From positions 620,001 through 684,000 of the forward strand of contig CAWFMO010000002.1 of the NCBI GenBank assembly GCA_963817065.1: DNA of 64,000 bases, written 5' to 3'. The number at the start of each line of letters is the position of its first letter. The stretch's first letter is position 1. Positions 8,799-17,193 of the stretch are shown piece by piece. A program made the position numbers and the translations under genes. The stretch is from CAWFMO01 sp963817065. GTDB taxonomy: Bacteria > Actinomycetota > Thermoleophilia > Solirubrobacterales > 70-9. The notes beneath the pieces were generated by a model. That model did no database searches. It saw nothing but the letters and a program-made list of their open reading frames with translations, and was not told the origin of the DNA.

Positions 8799-9161
8799 GT
8801 GCCGCGCGATCGCCTGCTGAAGCTGGCCCTGATCGGGACCGCGGCGGGCGCCTTCAGCGGCCTGTTCGGGGTCGGCGGCGGGACCGTGATCGTGCCGCTG
8901 CTCGTTCTCTGGCTCGGCTTCGGCGAGCGCGAGGCGACCGGGACGAGCATGGCCGCGATCGTCCTGATCGCCGGCTTCGCGGTCGCGCTCCAGGCGCTCT
9001 ACGGCAACGTCGACGCGGGCAAGGCGGCGCTGGTCGGGGTCCCGGCGATCGTCGGCGCCGTCGCGGGGGTGGCGCTCCAGCAGCGGCTCTCCGAGCGCGC
9101 GATCTCGCTCACCTTCGCGGCGCTGCTGCTCGTGATCGCGGCCCAGATGGTGATCGCCTGA
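8799..9161 (+). CDS. Half-size TSUP (TauE/SafE) permease subunit, N-terminal-type
   Basis: TSUP permeases export or import small organic or sulfur anions. The GTG start at 8799 gives 120 residues; the longer upstream frame runs through the repeated RNA-like element and is rejected. The first TM carries the family signature GAFSGLFGVGGGTVIVPLL, followed by EATGTSMAAIVLIAGFAVALQ, GKAALVGVPAIVGAVAGV and a last TM (FAALLLVIAAQMVIA), that is, one TSUP repeat unit. A usual TSUP protein has two such repeats in ~250 residues. Its stop overlaps the ATG of the next half by one base, so the pair probably forms a heterodimer. Confidence 0.8.
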   Translation: MPRDRLLKLALIGTAAGAFSGLFGVGGGTVIVPLLVLWLGFGEREATGTSMAAIVLIAGFAVALQALYGNVDAGKAALVGVPAIVGAVAGVALQQRLSERAISLTFAALLLVIAAQMVIA

Positions 9162-9526
9162 TGGAAGAGATCCTCGCAGCGCTGCTCGGCTTCTTCGGCG
9201 GCATGGTCGGCGGCCTGCTCGGGGTCGGCGGCGGGATCCTCTTCGTCCCCGCGCTGACGATCTTCCAGGACATGGGCCAGGTCGACGCCGAGGCGACGTC
9301 GCTGCTCGCGATCATCCCGGTCGCGATGGTCGCCGCCTATCGCCAGAACCTCCACGGCAACGTGCGGATCCGCGAGGGGCTCGTGCTCGGCGCGCTCTCC
9401 CCGGTCGGCGTCGGGATCGGCGTCGTCGTCGCCAACGAGGTGCCCCAGCGCGCGCTCGAGCTCGCCTTCGCGGCGCTGCTGGTCTTCATCGCCGTGCGGC
9501 TGATTCGGCAGCCCGGCGATGCCTGA
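9161..9526 (+). CDS. Half-size TSUP (TauE/SafE) permease subunit, C-terminal-type
   Basis: Product of 121 residues, ATG overlapping the previous stop (TGATG). It has its own copy of the TSUP signature (GFFGGMVGGLLGVGGGILFV), then EATSLLAIIPVAMVAAYRQ, GLVLGALSPVGVGIGVVVA and a last TM LAFAALLVFIAVRLI. It therefore contains one complete repeat of about four TM segments, equivalent to the second half of a full TSUP transporter. Substrate unknown. It overlaps the following arfB gene by 8 bases, giving a three-gene operon. Confidence 0.8.
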   Translation: MEEILAALLGFFGGMVGGLLGVGGGILFVPALTIFQDMGQVDAEATSLLAIIPVAMVAAYRQNLHGNVRIREGLVLGALSPVGVGIGVVVANEVPQRALELAFAALLVFIAVRLIRQPGDA

Positions 9527-9932
9527 CGAGCTTCGAATCAACGACGAGCTCTCGATCCCGCTGGCGGAGATCGAGATGCGCGCCAGCCGCTCCTCGGGCC
9601 CGGGCGGCCAGCACGCGAACGTCACCGCCTCGCGCATGGAGGCCGTCTTCGACGTCGAGAACTCCCCCACGCTCAGCGACGAGCAGCGGTTCCGGCTCCT
9701 CAACCGGCTCGGACCGCGCGTCGACGCGGTCGCCCAGGACGCCCGCGGCCAGGCGCGCAACCGGGCGCTGGCGCTCGAGCGCCTGGCGCAGAAGATCGCC
9801 GCCGGCCTGGCGGTGCAGCGCAAGCGGCGCACGACGCGGCCGGGCAAGGCCGCGAAGCAGCGCCGCCTCGACCAGAAGCGCCGCGCCGGGGAGCGGAAGA
9901 AGCTGCGGCGCAAGCCCGGACCGGAGGACTGA
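9519..9932 (+). CDS. arfB: Alternative ribosome-rescue factor ArfB (YaeJ/ICT1-type hydrolase)
   Basis: Hydrolyses peptidyl-tRNA on stalled ribosomes without a stop codon in the A site. The 137-residue product contains the release-factor catalytic loop RSSGPGGQHANVTASR (GGQ at about 28-30) and the long basic C-terminal tail (RKRRTTRPGKAAKQRR... ending RKKLRRKPGPED) that enters the empty mRNA channel. Length is normal for ArfB. The start ATG lies inside the preceding permease gene (8-base overlap). Coupling to a transporter is probably only economy of space. Confidence 0.9.
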   Translation: MPDELRINDELSIPLAEIEMRASRSSGPGGQHANVTASRMEAVFDVENSPTLSDEQRFRLLNRLGPRVDAVAQDARGQARNRALALERLAQKIAAGLAVQRKRRTTRPGKAAKQRRLDQKRRAGERKKLRRKPGPED

Positions 9933-9946
9933 GAGCAGCCGGCGGG

Positions 9947-10864
9947 CTAGAGCCCGTGCTCGAGCGCGCCCTTGACGCTCGCGTCGAGCGCGTTGAGCCG
10001 GTAGAGCGCCAGCGCCTCGGGAGATCCGAAATCCTTGCCTGGCGGGCCGTGGTGGGAGATGACGCAGTGCAGGAGCGCGGCGCGGCGCTCGGGCGGGAGC
10101 CCGGCGGCCGCCGCCCCGACGATCTCGGCGCCGATCGTCAGGTGCCCGAGCAGCCTGCCCTCCTCGCTGAGCCCGAACTCGGCTCCGTAGGTGAACTCGC
10201 GGACCTTGCCGATGTCATGGAGCAGCGCGGCGGCTCCGAGCAGGTCCGAGTCGAGCCGCGGGTGCAGGACACAGGTTTCGCCGACGAGGGTCGCGACCGC
10301 GACCGTGTGCTCGAGCAACCCGCCGAGGTAGGCGTGGTGGCCCACGCGCGTGCAGGGCGCGCGGCGGAACTCCTCGGCGACCTCGCCACCGAACAGCAGC
10401 TTCTCGACCACGCCCCGCAACGGCGCGTCGTGGACCTCGCGGGTCAGGTGCTCGAGGAAACCCTCGAGCTCCTCGCGGTCGCGGTAGGCGGCGGGCAGGA
10501 ACTCGCCCGGCGCGGCTTCGCCGGGCTCGAGCTTGCGCAGGTCCTCGATCTCAACGGTGAGCGAGTCGCGGAAGCGCTCGACCTTTCCCTTGACCTCGAT
10601 CGCGTCGCCGCGCTCGAAGCGCCCCGCGAGCCGGTCGGCCTCGCGGAAGGCGCGGGCGGGGATCGTCCCCGTCCGGTCGCGGAGCTCGAGCGCCAGGTAC
10701 GCCGAGCCGTTCTTGGCGGTCCGGCGATCCTTGCGCGCGCAGGCGTAGGCGCCCTCGAAGCGCTGGCCTTCGCGCAGCTCGGCGATCGCGGGCCCGCCTC
10801 GGGGCCCGCTCTGCGAGTCGACTGCCTCTAGGGCTCGCGCGGCTTCCACCCATCGATCTTCCAC
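9947..10864 (-). CDS. OB-fold plus HD-domain nuclease/phosphohydrolase, YhaM-like
   Basis: Product of 305 residues from GTG at 10862-10864 (no ATG near the conserved N-terminus). Residues ~30-105 form an OB-fold (GQRFEGAYACARKDRRTAKN, LALELRDRTGTIPARAF, GDAIEVKGKVERF). The HD domain follows: HHAYLGGLLEHTVAVA, LLHDIGKVREF, CVISHH. This is the layout of YhaM-type 3'-5' exoribonucleases that trim RNA ends. A second protein of the same layout lies at 54529-55551. Which one has nuclease activity cannot be told from sequence. Divergent from the PAC2 gene with 36 bases between starts. Confidence 0.75.
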   Translation of the reverse strand: MEDRWVEAARALEAVDSQSGPRGGPAIAELREGQRFEGAYACARKDRRTAKNGSAYLALELRDRTGTIPARAFREADRLAGRFERGDAIEVKGKVERFRDSLTVEIEDLRKLEPGEAAPGEFLPAAYRDREELEGFLEHLTREVHDAPLRGVVEKLLFGGEVAEEFRRAPCTRVGHHAYLGGLLEHTVAVATLVGETCVLHPRLDSDLLGAAALLHDIGKVREFTYGAEFGLSEEGRLLGHLTIGAEIVGAAAAGLPPERRAALLHCVISHHGPPGKDFGSPEALALYRLNALDASVKGALEHGL

Positions 10865-10900
10865 CTCAGGCCGGACGGTGGCAGCCGCTACGCTCGACCC

Positions 10901-11797
10901 ATGGAACCGATCGTCTGGGAGCAAGAAGCGCCGAAGCTCCGCTCGCCGGTCCTCGTCTGCGCATTTCGCGGCTGGAACGACGCAGCGGGCTCCGCGACCA
11001 CGGCCCTGAGCTCGGTCGCCGAGTCGCTCGACGCCGAGGTCTTCGCCCACGTCGACCCCGAGGAGTTCTTCGACTTCCAGGTCGCGCGTCCGACCGTGCA
11101 CCTGGTCGAGGGCCAGACGCGCGAGGTCGAGTGGCCCGGCAACAACCTGCTCGCGGCCGAGGCGCCGGGCGCCGAGCGCGACCTGATTCTGCTCGCGGGG
11201 ACCGAGCCCAACCTCCGCTGGCGCACCTTCTCCGACTCGATCGCCGAGCTCGCGGACGATCTCGGCTGCGAGATGATCGTCTCGCTCGGGGCGCTGATCG
11301 CCGACGTCACCCACACGATGCCGGTTCCGATCACCGGGATCGCATCCGACGAGCACCTGGTCAGTGAGCTCGGCCTCACGCGCTCCAACTACGAGGGCCC
11401 GACCGGGATCGTCGGGGTAGTCCACGACGCCTGCCGCAAGCGCGGGATGAACTCGGCCAGCCTCTGGGCCGCGGTCCCCCACTACGTCGCGGCGGTCCCC
11501 AACCCCAAGGCCGCGCTGGCGCTGGTCCGGCGGCTCGAGAGCGTCGTCGGCGTCGCGGTCGAGGCTTCCGACCTCGAGGACGAGGTCGACTCGTTCGAGA
11601 GCCAGATCGACATCGCGGTCGAGGCCAACCCCGAGATCGCCGAGCTCGTCGAGCGACTCGAGGCCCAGCAGACCGAGGCGATGGACGAGGAGGCCGAGGA
11701 CGTCCCCTCGGGCGAATCGCTGGCCCGCGACTTCGAGCGCTACCTGCGCCAGCAGGGCCCCGAAAAGGGCGGCCCGGCGCGCGGGCCCGGCGTCTAA
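10901..11797 (+). CDS. PAC2 family protein
   Basis: Product of 298 residues. PAC2 proteins share a fold with the eukaryotic proteasome assembly chaperone 2; actinobacterial members are cytoplasmic and of unknown exact role. Visible landmarks are VLVCAFRGWNDAAGSATTAL near the N-terminus, LLAGTEPNLRWRTFSDSIAELA and VSLGALIADVTHTMPVPITGIAS in the middle, and GIVGVVHDACRKRGMNSASLWAAVPHYVAAVPNPKAALALVRRLE (given here as family-typical segments). The C-terminal ~80 residues are acidic and coiled. The stop overlaps the convergent TetR gene by 4 bases. Confidence 0.8.
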   Translation: MEPIVWEQEAPKLRSPVLVCAFRGWNDAAGSATTALSSVAESLDAEVFAHVDPEEFFDFQVARPTVHLVEGQTREVEWPGNNLLAAEAPGAERDLILLAGTEPNLRWRTFSDSIAELADDLGCEMIVSLGALIADVTHTMPVPITGIASDEHLVSELGLTRSNYEGPTGIVGVVHDACRKRGMNSASLWAAVPHYVAAVPNPKAALALVRRLESVVGVAVEASDLEDEVDSFESQIDIAVEANPEIAELVERLEAQQTEAMDEEAEDVPSGESLARDFERYLRQQGPEKGGPARGPGV

Positions 11798-12375
11798 GCG
11801 CCGAGCAGACCCTCGACCAGGCGCCGGAAGTGGGGGCGGAACGCCTCCGCTTCCGCCTTCGGATCCTCGGCCGTGATCACGTCCTCCCCGAGGCCGTCGA
11901 GCGCAGCGACCAGCAGCCGCGCGTCGATCGCCGGCTGCTTGCTGCCCAACCTCTTGAGCCCCGCCGCCACGGCGTTTTGCTCGGCGGCGCACCACTCGCG
12001 CGCCGGGGCCCGCAGCTCGGGGCGCCGCGCGGCCTCGAGCCAGAGCTCGTACTCGCCGACGTAGAAAGCGCGATCGGCGGCCATCTCGACGAGGAAGTCG
12101 GTGATCGCGTCGGCGAGCTGGCGCGGCTTGTCGAGCCCCTCGATCTCGGCCGCGAGCTCGGCGGCGCGGCGCTTTCCCTGCTCGCCGACGAAGAGCAGCG
12201 CGCGCTCGAGCAGCTCCTCCTTCGACTTGAAGTAGTAGGTCGTCGCCGCGACCGGGACCCCCGCCTCCTCCGCGACGCGGCGGTGGGTGATCGCCTCGCG
12301 CCCCTCGCGCCCCATCAGCCGCAGGGTCGCCTCGACGATCGCCCCCTCGCGCCGCTCGCGGCGGTCGTCGACCAC
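11794..12375 (-). CDS. TetR-family transcriptional repressor
   Basis: Product of 193 residues, GTG start at 12373-12375, three bases after the stop of the SMR gene. The N-terminal helix-turn-helix is clear: IVEATLRLMGREGREAITHR, RVAEEAGVPVAATTYYFKSK, EELLERALL. The C-terminal ligand domain is unremarkable. Being co-transcribed with a small drug efflux gene, it most likely represses this pair. The perfect 20-bp palindrome abutting the efflux gene start (12704-12723) is the obvious operator. The inducing ligand would be a cationic drug-like compound (inference). Confidence 0.85.
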   Translation of the reverse strand: MVDDRRERREGAIVEATLRLMGREGREAITHRRVAEEAGVPVAATTYYFKSKEELLERALLFVGEQGKRRAAELAAEIEGLDKPRQLADAITDFLVEMAADRAFYVGEYELWLEAARRPELRAPAREWCAAEQNAVAAGLKRLGSKQPAIDARLLVAALDGLGEDVITAEDPKAEAEAFRPHFRRLVEGLLGA

Positions 12376-12378
12376 GCG

Positions 12379-12703
12379 CTAGTGGGCGCCGGCGACGTTT
12401 AGCCCGATGACGCCGGCGATCACGAGCCCGATGCTGCCGAGCTTCATCGCCGTCGCCGGCTCGCCGAGCGCCGCGATCCCGATCAACGGCGATCGCCGCC
12501 GTGCCGACCCCGGCCCAGATCGCGTAGACGAGGCTGAGCTCGATGTCCTTGAGCGCCAGGGCGAGGAGCCAGAACGAGACCACGTAGCCGACCACGACTA
12601 TCACCGTGGGCAGCAGGCGGGTGAACCCGTCGCTCTCGCGCAGGGCGACCGTCGCGGCGACCTCGGTCGCGATCGCGCCGGCCAGATAGATCCATGCGGT
12701 CAT
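12379..12703 (-). pseudogene. SMR-family multidrug efflux protein, one apparent frameshift
   Basis: Small multidrug resistance transporters are ~107-residue, four-TM proton antiporters. The frame from ATG 12701-12703 gives MTAWIYLAGAIATEVAATVA, with the essential TM1 Glu at residue 14, then AIWAGVGTAAIAV, the SMR TM3 signature. It runs out of frame near 12484, where GTTGATC would need to be GTGATC. The next frame continues IGIAALGEPATAMKLG and VIAGVIGLNVAGAH to the TAG at 12379-12381. Deleting one base gives a full-length 107-residue protein, so this is a single-base insertion or a sequence error. Transcribed with the downstream TetR gene. Confidence 0.75.
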
Positions 12704-12723
12704 AGTGGTACAAATGTACCACT
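12704..12723. promoter_or_regulatory. Palindromic operator, probable TetR-regulator site
   Basis: AGTGGTACAAATGTACCACT is a perfect 9+2+9 inverted repeat that touches the ATG of the SMR gene on the minus strand. Its length and symmetry fit a TetR-family dimer site, and the linked TetR gene is the second gene of the unit. There is no Shine-Dalgarno between the palindrome and ATG, so the transcript may be leaderless or start inside the operator. That would give tight repression by steric block. Confidence 0.75.
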
Positions 12724-12747
12724 TCTTGCTCGACCGCTAGACGGCGG

Positions 12748-14020
12748 CTAGCGCTTCCCCTTCTTTTTCTTCTTCTTGCATTTCTTCTTCTTGCCGCGCT
12801 TCTTTTTCTTCTTCTTGCACTTCTTCTTCGTCGCCGGCGGCGCCGGGCTTACGGGCGGGAAGTTCTGGGCGGGGAGCGGCTTCTGGAGCTCGAAGGCGCC
12901 GACGTCGCAGCGCCCGTTGAAGCCGCCGCGCGGGAGCGCGCGCTGGTCGGCCTCCGGGCAGAGCGGGACGATCGGTCCCTGCGGCGGTGCGATCCCGTTG
13001 TCGATCGCGGGGCTGCCCGGCAGCAGCGCGATCGTGTCGGTCGGGCCGCCGTTGTCGCCGAGGGCTCCGATGAGCGGATTCACATTCTTCTGGTCCGCGT
13101 TCACGAATCCGATGCACGTGGTCGGATCGACCGCCCCGATGAGGTTGTTGCCGTAGGAGGTGATCGGGTAGGTCGTTGCGAGGCAGTCGGGGCTGACCGG
13201 CGGGGCGTGCCCGACGGTATTGCGAGCGACGATCGAGCTGCCGATCGCCAACGCGTTCGGGAAGCCGCCGGTCGGGGCGTTGTTGAAGAACCCGCCGCCG
13301 TCACCGCCGCCGCTGTCGTCGGAATCGGCCTTGTTGTCGGTGATCGTGCTCGACGCGATCGTGAGCTTCGTCTGCGGGCCGGAGATGTTGATCCCTCCGC
13401 CGAACTCCTTGGCGGAGTTGCCGGTGATCGTCGAGTTGACGACAAGCGTCTCGGTCGGCGACAGCGCACCCGACTGAATCCCGATCCCGCCCCCGAAGTC
13501 AGAGGTGTTGTTGGTGATCGTGCTGTCGCGGACCGTCAGCTCTCCGCCGAACTGAAGGATCCCCCCGTTTCCGACGTTGCCGCGGATCAAGACCCGCTCG
13601 ATCTCCGTCGCGCCCGGGCCGCCCACGGCGAATCCCTGGATTCCATCGGCGGCTGTCAGATCCGTGATCCGGACGGATCTGGCCGGCAGAGGGGACGCTC
13701 AGCAAGATCGCAATGTCGCCGGTCGAGCGCCTGACGATCAGGTTCCTGGTCCCCGGGCCCGTGATCGTCGTCGGAGTGGTGATGTTCGGAAGCTGGCTCA
13801 CGAGGTTGATGATTCCGGTCGCGCTGATCGGGATCTGGTCGACCTCGGCGCTGCCGTTGCCATTCGCGGCCGTGATCGCGGCGCGCAGCGAGTCGGCGCC
13901 GGCGTCGTCGGTGTTGAGCACCGGGAACTCCGCGGCGCTCGCTCCCGACGCGCAGACCAGGCTCAATGCCGTAGCGGCCGACGCGACTACGCCTCTGACT
14001 CGGCTCCCTTCCTTGGGCAC
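12748..14020 (-). pseudogene. Exported beta-helix protein with basic tail, one apparent frameshift
   Basis: N-terminal part (13499-14020 frame): signal peptide VVASAATALSLVCASGASA, then EFPVLNTDDAGADSLRAAI (SLRAAI at ~44 in the CSLREA position), TTITGPGTRNLIVRR. At about 13675-13695 the sense moves to the next frame (VRITDLTAADGIQGF), which continues DSTITNN, NSTITGN, SSTITDN, DNGGPTDTIALLPGSPAIDN, DQRALPRGG, RCDVGAFELQ. It ends in a pure basic tail (TKKKCKKKKKKRGKK, KKCKKKKKKGKR) with stop at 12748-12750. About 423 residues if repaired. Same family and tail logic as the genes on either side. Confidence 0.75.
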
Positions 14021-14060
14021 TGCCCTGAGCTTACGCCTCTGAAGTGGGGTAGATCAAGTG

Positions 14061-15539
14061 CTAGACCGGCAGCTTCTTAGCCCTCTTCTTGCACTTCTTG
14101 CGCGCCTTCCCCTTCTTGCGCTTGCACTTCCTCAGCGCCGCCGCGCGCCGGCCGGTCGGGCCGGCGGCCGCGGGGGTGTTGGGCGGCTGCGTCAGCTGCG
14201 GCGGCGGGGACGGCAGCGTGCCCTCGAAGGCGCCGATATCGCAGCCACCCTCGGCGCCGCCGCGCGCGAAGCCGCGCTGATCGGTCGGCGGGCAGGCCGG
14301 CGGGGCGGGGCCGAACGGCGCCGGGCTGCCGGCGTCGTGGGCGGGGCTTCCGGGCAGCAGGCCGACCGTCGCGGTCGGCCCGCCGTTGAAGGCCAGCGGC
14401 CCGACGAGGCCCGGGGCGATGATCGCGCCGGCGGAGTTGCAGTCGCCGGGCGCCGTGATCAGCGACGTCAGGATGAACAGCGAGGCCGCGTTGTCGACGT
14501 CGCAGTCCTCGGGCGTCGGCGGGTCGGGGGCGCCGTGGCCGATGTCGTTGCCGGTGACGAGCGTGTTGTAGAGCTCGAAGTTGCCCTCGTCGCGCTGAAG
14601 GATGCCGCCGCCGTCCGGCGGTCCGGGGCTGCCGTCTACGTGGCTGATGTTGCCGACGATCGAAACGGCGTTGAGGGTCACGGTCGCGGGCCCACCCGTG
14701 TCGTAGTTGTCGATTCCACCGCCACCGCCCTCGGCGCGGTTGTCGGCGATGGTCGAGTTGGTGACGATCAGAGCGCCCTTGTTGGAGATCCCGCCGCCGT
14801 CGCCGGCGACGTTGTCAGTGATCGTGCTGTTCTCGATCTCAAGCGGCGCGGCGGACGTCTGGATTCCGCCACCCGCGCCGCCCGAGTTGCCGCTGATCGT
14901 CGAGTTCTCGATCGACGCGCTGCCGCCGGCCAGCAGGATTCCGCCACCGGGACCGGCGCCGATCACCGAGTTTCCGCGGATCGCACTGTTGCGAATCGTC
15001 AGCGCCGCACCCTGCGACGAGATCCCGGCACCCGACGACGAACTCGTCTGGTGATCCCGGACGACGACGCCGTCCAGGGTCAGATTCGTGCTCGCGAAAA
15101 TCCCGCCGGGGCCGACAGGCGATCCGCCGTTCGAGATCGTAAGACCCGAGATCTCGACCGACGAGCCGGCGTTGATGACGTTGAGGATCGGGAACGCCCC
15201 GGCGAATCCTTGCCCCCTGATCTCGAGGCTGCCCGCCCCAGGCCCCTGGATCTGGAGCAGGTGGTTGGCCTCCGGGACAGGCAGCTCCCCGCCCGACGCG
15301 CTCAGGAGCTGGATCGTGCCCGTGACGCTGAACGTGATCTCGTCGTCGCCGGCGTTGCCCGCGGAGACGGTCATCGCCTCGCGCAGGGTGCAGTCGCCGC
15401 CCATTCCGACCGGGTCGCAAGCTCCCGCAGCGTGGTCAGCGGTCGTGTTGACCGTGAAGTTCGCGGCGCCGGCCGGCGCCGCGAGCGCCGTCATCGCTGC
15501 GGCGGACGCCGCCAATCCCACCATCCATTTGAGCCTCAT
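14061..15539 (-). CDS. Exported CSLREA / choice-of-anchor-Q beta-helix protein, KCK tail
   Basis: The ATG at 15537-15539 (GAAGGGG about 7 bases upstream) is preferred over an upstream start because it gives a clean signal peptide MRLKWMVGLAASAAAMTALA cleaved near AGA-AN. The 492-residue product has CTLREA at 50-55 and turns NSAIRGN, NSTISGN, NSTITDN, NSTIADN with GGGI between, then NGGPTATVGLLPGSPAHDAG, DQRGFARGG, CDIGAFEG. After a Pro-rich linker comes GRRAAALRKCKRKKGKARKK and CKKRAKKLPV. Secreted, probably cell-surface associated. Ligand unknown. Confidence 0.85.
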   Translation of the reverse strand: MRLKWMVGLAASAAAMTALAAPAGAANFTVNTTADHAAGACDPVGMGGDCTLREAMTVSAGNAGDDEITFSVTGTIQLLSASGGELPVPEANHLLQIQGPGAGSLEIRGQGFAGAFPILNVINAGSSVEISGLTISNGGSPVGPGGIFASTNLTLDGVVVRDHQTSSSSGAGISSQGAALTIRNSAIRGNSVIGAGPGGGILLAGGSASIENSTISGNSGGAGGGIQTSAAPLEIENSTITDNVAGDGGGISNKGALIVTNSTIADNRAEGGGGGIDNYDTGGPATVTLNAVSIVGNISHVDGSPGPPDGGGILQRDEGNFELYNTLVTGNDIGHGAPDPPTPEDCDVDNAASLFILTSLITAPGDCNSAGAIIAPGLVGPLAFNGGPTATVGLLPGSPAHDAGSPAPFGPAPPACPPTDQRGFARGGAEGGCDIGAFEGTLPSPPPQLTQPPNTPAAAGPTGRRAAALRKCKRKKGKARKKCKKRAKKLPV

Positions 15540-15617
15540 GCGCGACCCCTTCCCTGTTCGTTCACCTGGGCCGACCGAGCCTAACAACCGCGGCGTGCGC
15601 CGCGGAAGTGGGTCGGG

Positions 15618-17183
15618 TCAGACCGGAAGCCTGTTCGCTTTCTTCCTGCACTTCTTGCGCGCCTTCCGCGACGACCGGGTCGTACCCTTCTTTCGCTTGC
15701 ACTTCTTGAGCGCCGCGGCACGCTGGCCGGTGGGGCCCGCGACCACAGGCGTGCTGGAAGGCGGTGGCGGCGGTGGCGGCGGTTGGGCGACGGTGATCGT
15801 GATCCCGGAAGAGCTCTGGAAGGTCCCGTCGTCGGCGCCGAACTCGACCGATCCGAAGACCCCGATCTGGGACACGCTCGGCGTCCAGGAGAAGACGCCG
15901 GTGCTCGGATCAAGCGTCGCTCCGGGCGGCCCGTTGAGCATGAAGAAGGTGAGCGGGTCGGGGTCCGGGTCGCTCGCCGCGAGCGTGAACGTCAGCGTCG
16001 TCGTCGCGGGAACCGTCTTGTGGCCCGGGAACTGGAAAAGCGGGGCCTGGGCCTCGACCGCGCCCTTGTCGCAGGGCTGGACGATGGCGACGCGTGAGAA
16101 GCCGCGCTGGTCCGTCGCTTCGCAGGCCGGTGGGCCGGAGCCCGGGATCGCGGGGTTGCCGGTGTTGAGCGCCGGGCTGCCGTCGAGCAGCGGGACGGTC
16201 GGCGTCGGGCCGCCGTGGTCACCGAAGGTCCCGAGCCCGGGCGCGGCGTTGACCGCATCGCCCATGCCCGGGAAGCCGAGACAACCGGCGTCGGCGTTGC
16301 TCCGGAGGTTGTATCCGAGCGAGGTGAAGGTGCCCGAGCACTGGAGATCGGGCATCGATGCGCTCGTGCCCACCGTGTTTCCGGCGAGGATCGTGTTGCC
16401 GACCGAGAACGAGACTGCGCCGTTCTGGTTGATCCCGCCGCCGTCGCCAGTCAAGCCGCTGTCGTCCGAGTCGGACTTGTTGGCGGTGATCGTGCTCGAC
16501 TCGACCACAATGCTGCCGGTGCCGCTGGCGTGGATCCCGCCCCCGAATTCGGCAGCGCGATTTCCGGTGATCGTGGTGTTGCGTACCGTCGTCGTCGCCG
16601 CAGACCCGCTCGTGAGGCCTCCGCCGAACCCCGACGGCGGCGCTGCCTCGTTGTCGTCGAGCGTGCTGTTGGAGAGCTCGAGGCGCCCGCTGTTGTGAAT
16701 CGCTCCGCCGGATGCGCTCGTGTTGCCGGTCAGGCGGACTCGGTCGACGATCGTAAGTCCCAGGGCGGCGCCGATCCCGATCCCCCCGCCGGCGAACCCC
16801 GACGCCTGGGCATCGGCGATCGTCATCTCCTCGATCTTGACGGTATGGCTCGCATTCGTGGTGAAGACTCCGAACAGGTAGTACCCCGCGCCGGAAGCCC
16901 TGACCGTGAGGTCGTCGGCTCCGGGGCCCGTGATCGTCATCGGCGTCGAGATCAGCGGCAGGCTCGAAGCGAGGTCGATGTTCCCCGTGACGTTGATCGG
17001 GATGTCATCCACCTCAACCCCGTTCGCCTGCGCATCGGCGATCGCCTGGCGCAGCGACCCCGCGCCGGTGTCGGCGTTCGTCGTCACCGGGAAGGTCGCC
17101 GCTCCGGCGGGAGCGGCAAGCGCGAGGCAGGCTCCTGCCGCCGCCACTGCGCCGATCCCCCGGACTACCCCTACTCGCTGCAT
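15618..17183 (-). CDS. Exported beta-helix protein with putative Ig module and KCK tail
   Basis: Product of 521 residues. Signal peptide to about residue 28 (LALAAPAGA-AT), SLRQAI at 43-48 in the CSLREA position, beta-helix turns NSTLDDN, NTTITGN, SSTITAN with GGGI, then HGGPTPTVPLLDGSPALNTG and DQRGFSRV. Unlike its paralogues it inserts, after GAVEAQAPLF, a ~90-residue cadherin/Ig-like putative module (TLTFTLAASDPDPDPLTFFM, NGPPGATLDPSTGVFSWTPS, GSVEFGADDG). The tail is QRAAALKKCKRKKGTTRSSR, then KCRKKANRLPV. The added module suggests extracellular binding. Confidence 0.85.
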   Translation of the reverse strand: MQRVGVVRGIGAVAAAGACLALAAPAGAATFPVTTNADTGAGSLRQAIADAQANGVEVDDIPINVTGNIDLASSLPLISTPMTITGPGADDLTVRASGAGYYLFGVFTTNASHTVKIEEMTIADAQASGFAGGGIGIGAALGLTIVDRVRLTGNTSASGGAIHNSGRLELSNSTLDDNEAAPPSGFGGGLTSGSAATTTVRNTTITGNRAAEFGGGIHASGTGSIVVESSTITANKSDSDDSGLTGDGGGINQNGAVSFSVGNTILAGNTVGTSASMPDLQCSGTFTSLGYNLRSNADAGCLGFPGMGDAVNAAPGLGTFGDHGGPTPTVPLLDGSPALNTGNPAIPGSGPPACEATDQRGFSRVAIVQPCDKGAVEAQAPLFQFPGHKTVPATTTLTFTLAASDPDPDPLTFFMLNGPPGATLDPSTGVFSWTPSVSQIGVFGSVEFGADDGTFQSSSGITITVAQPPPPPPPPSSTPVVAGPTGQRAAALKKCKRKKGTTRSSRKARKKCRKKANRLPV

Positions 17184-17193
17184 TGGCGAGAGT

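Noticed and set aside
12750..12835. CTTCTT-type microsatellites (also at 5601-5690, 14062-14150 and 44520-44600)
   Set aside because: They encode the Lys-rich C-terminal tails, in frame up to the stop codons.
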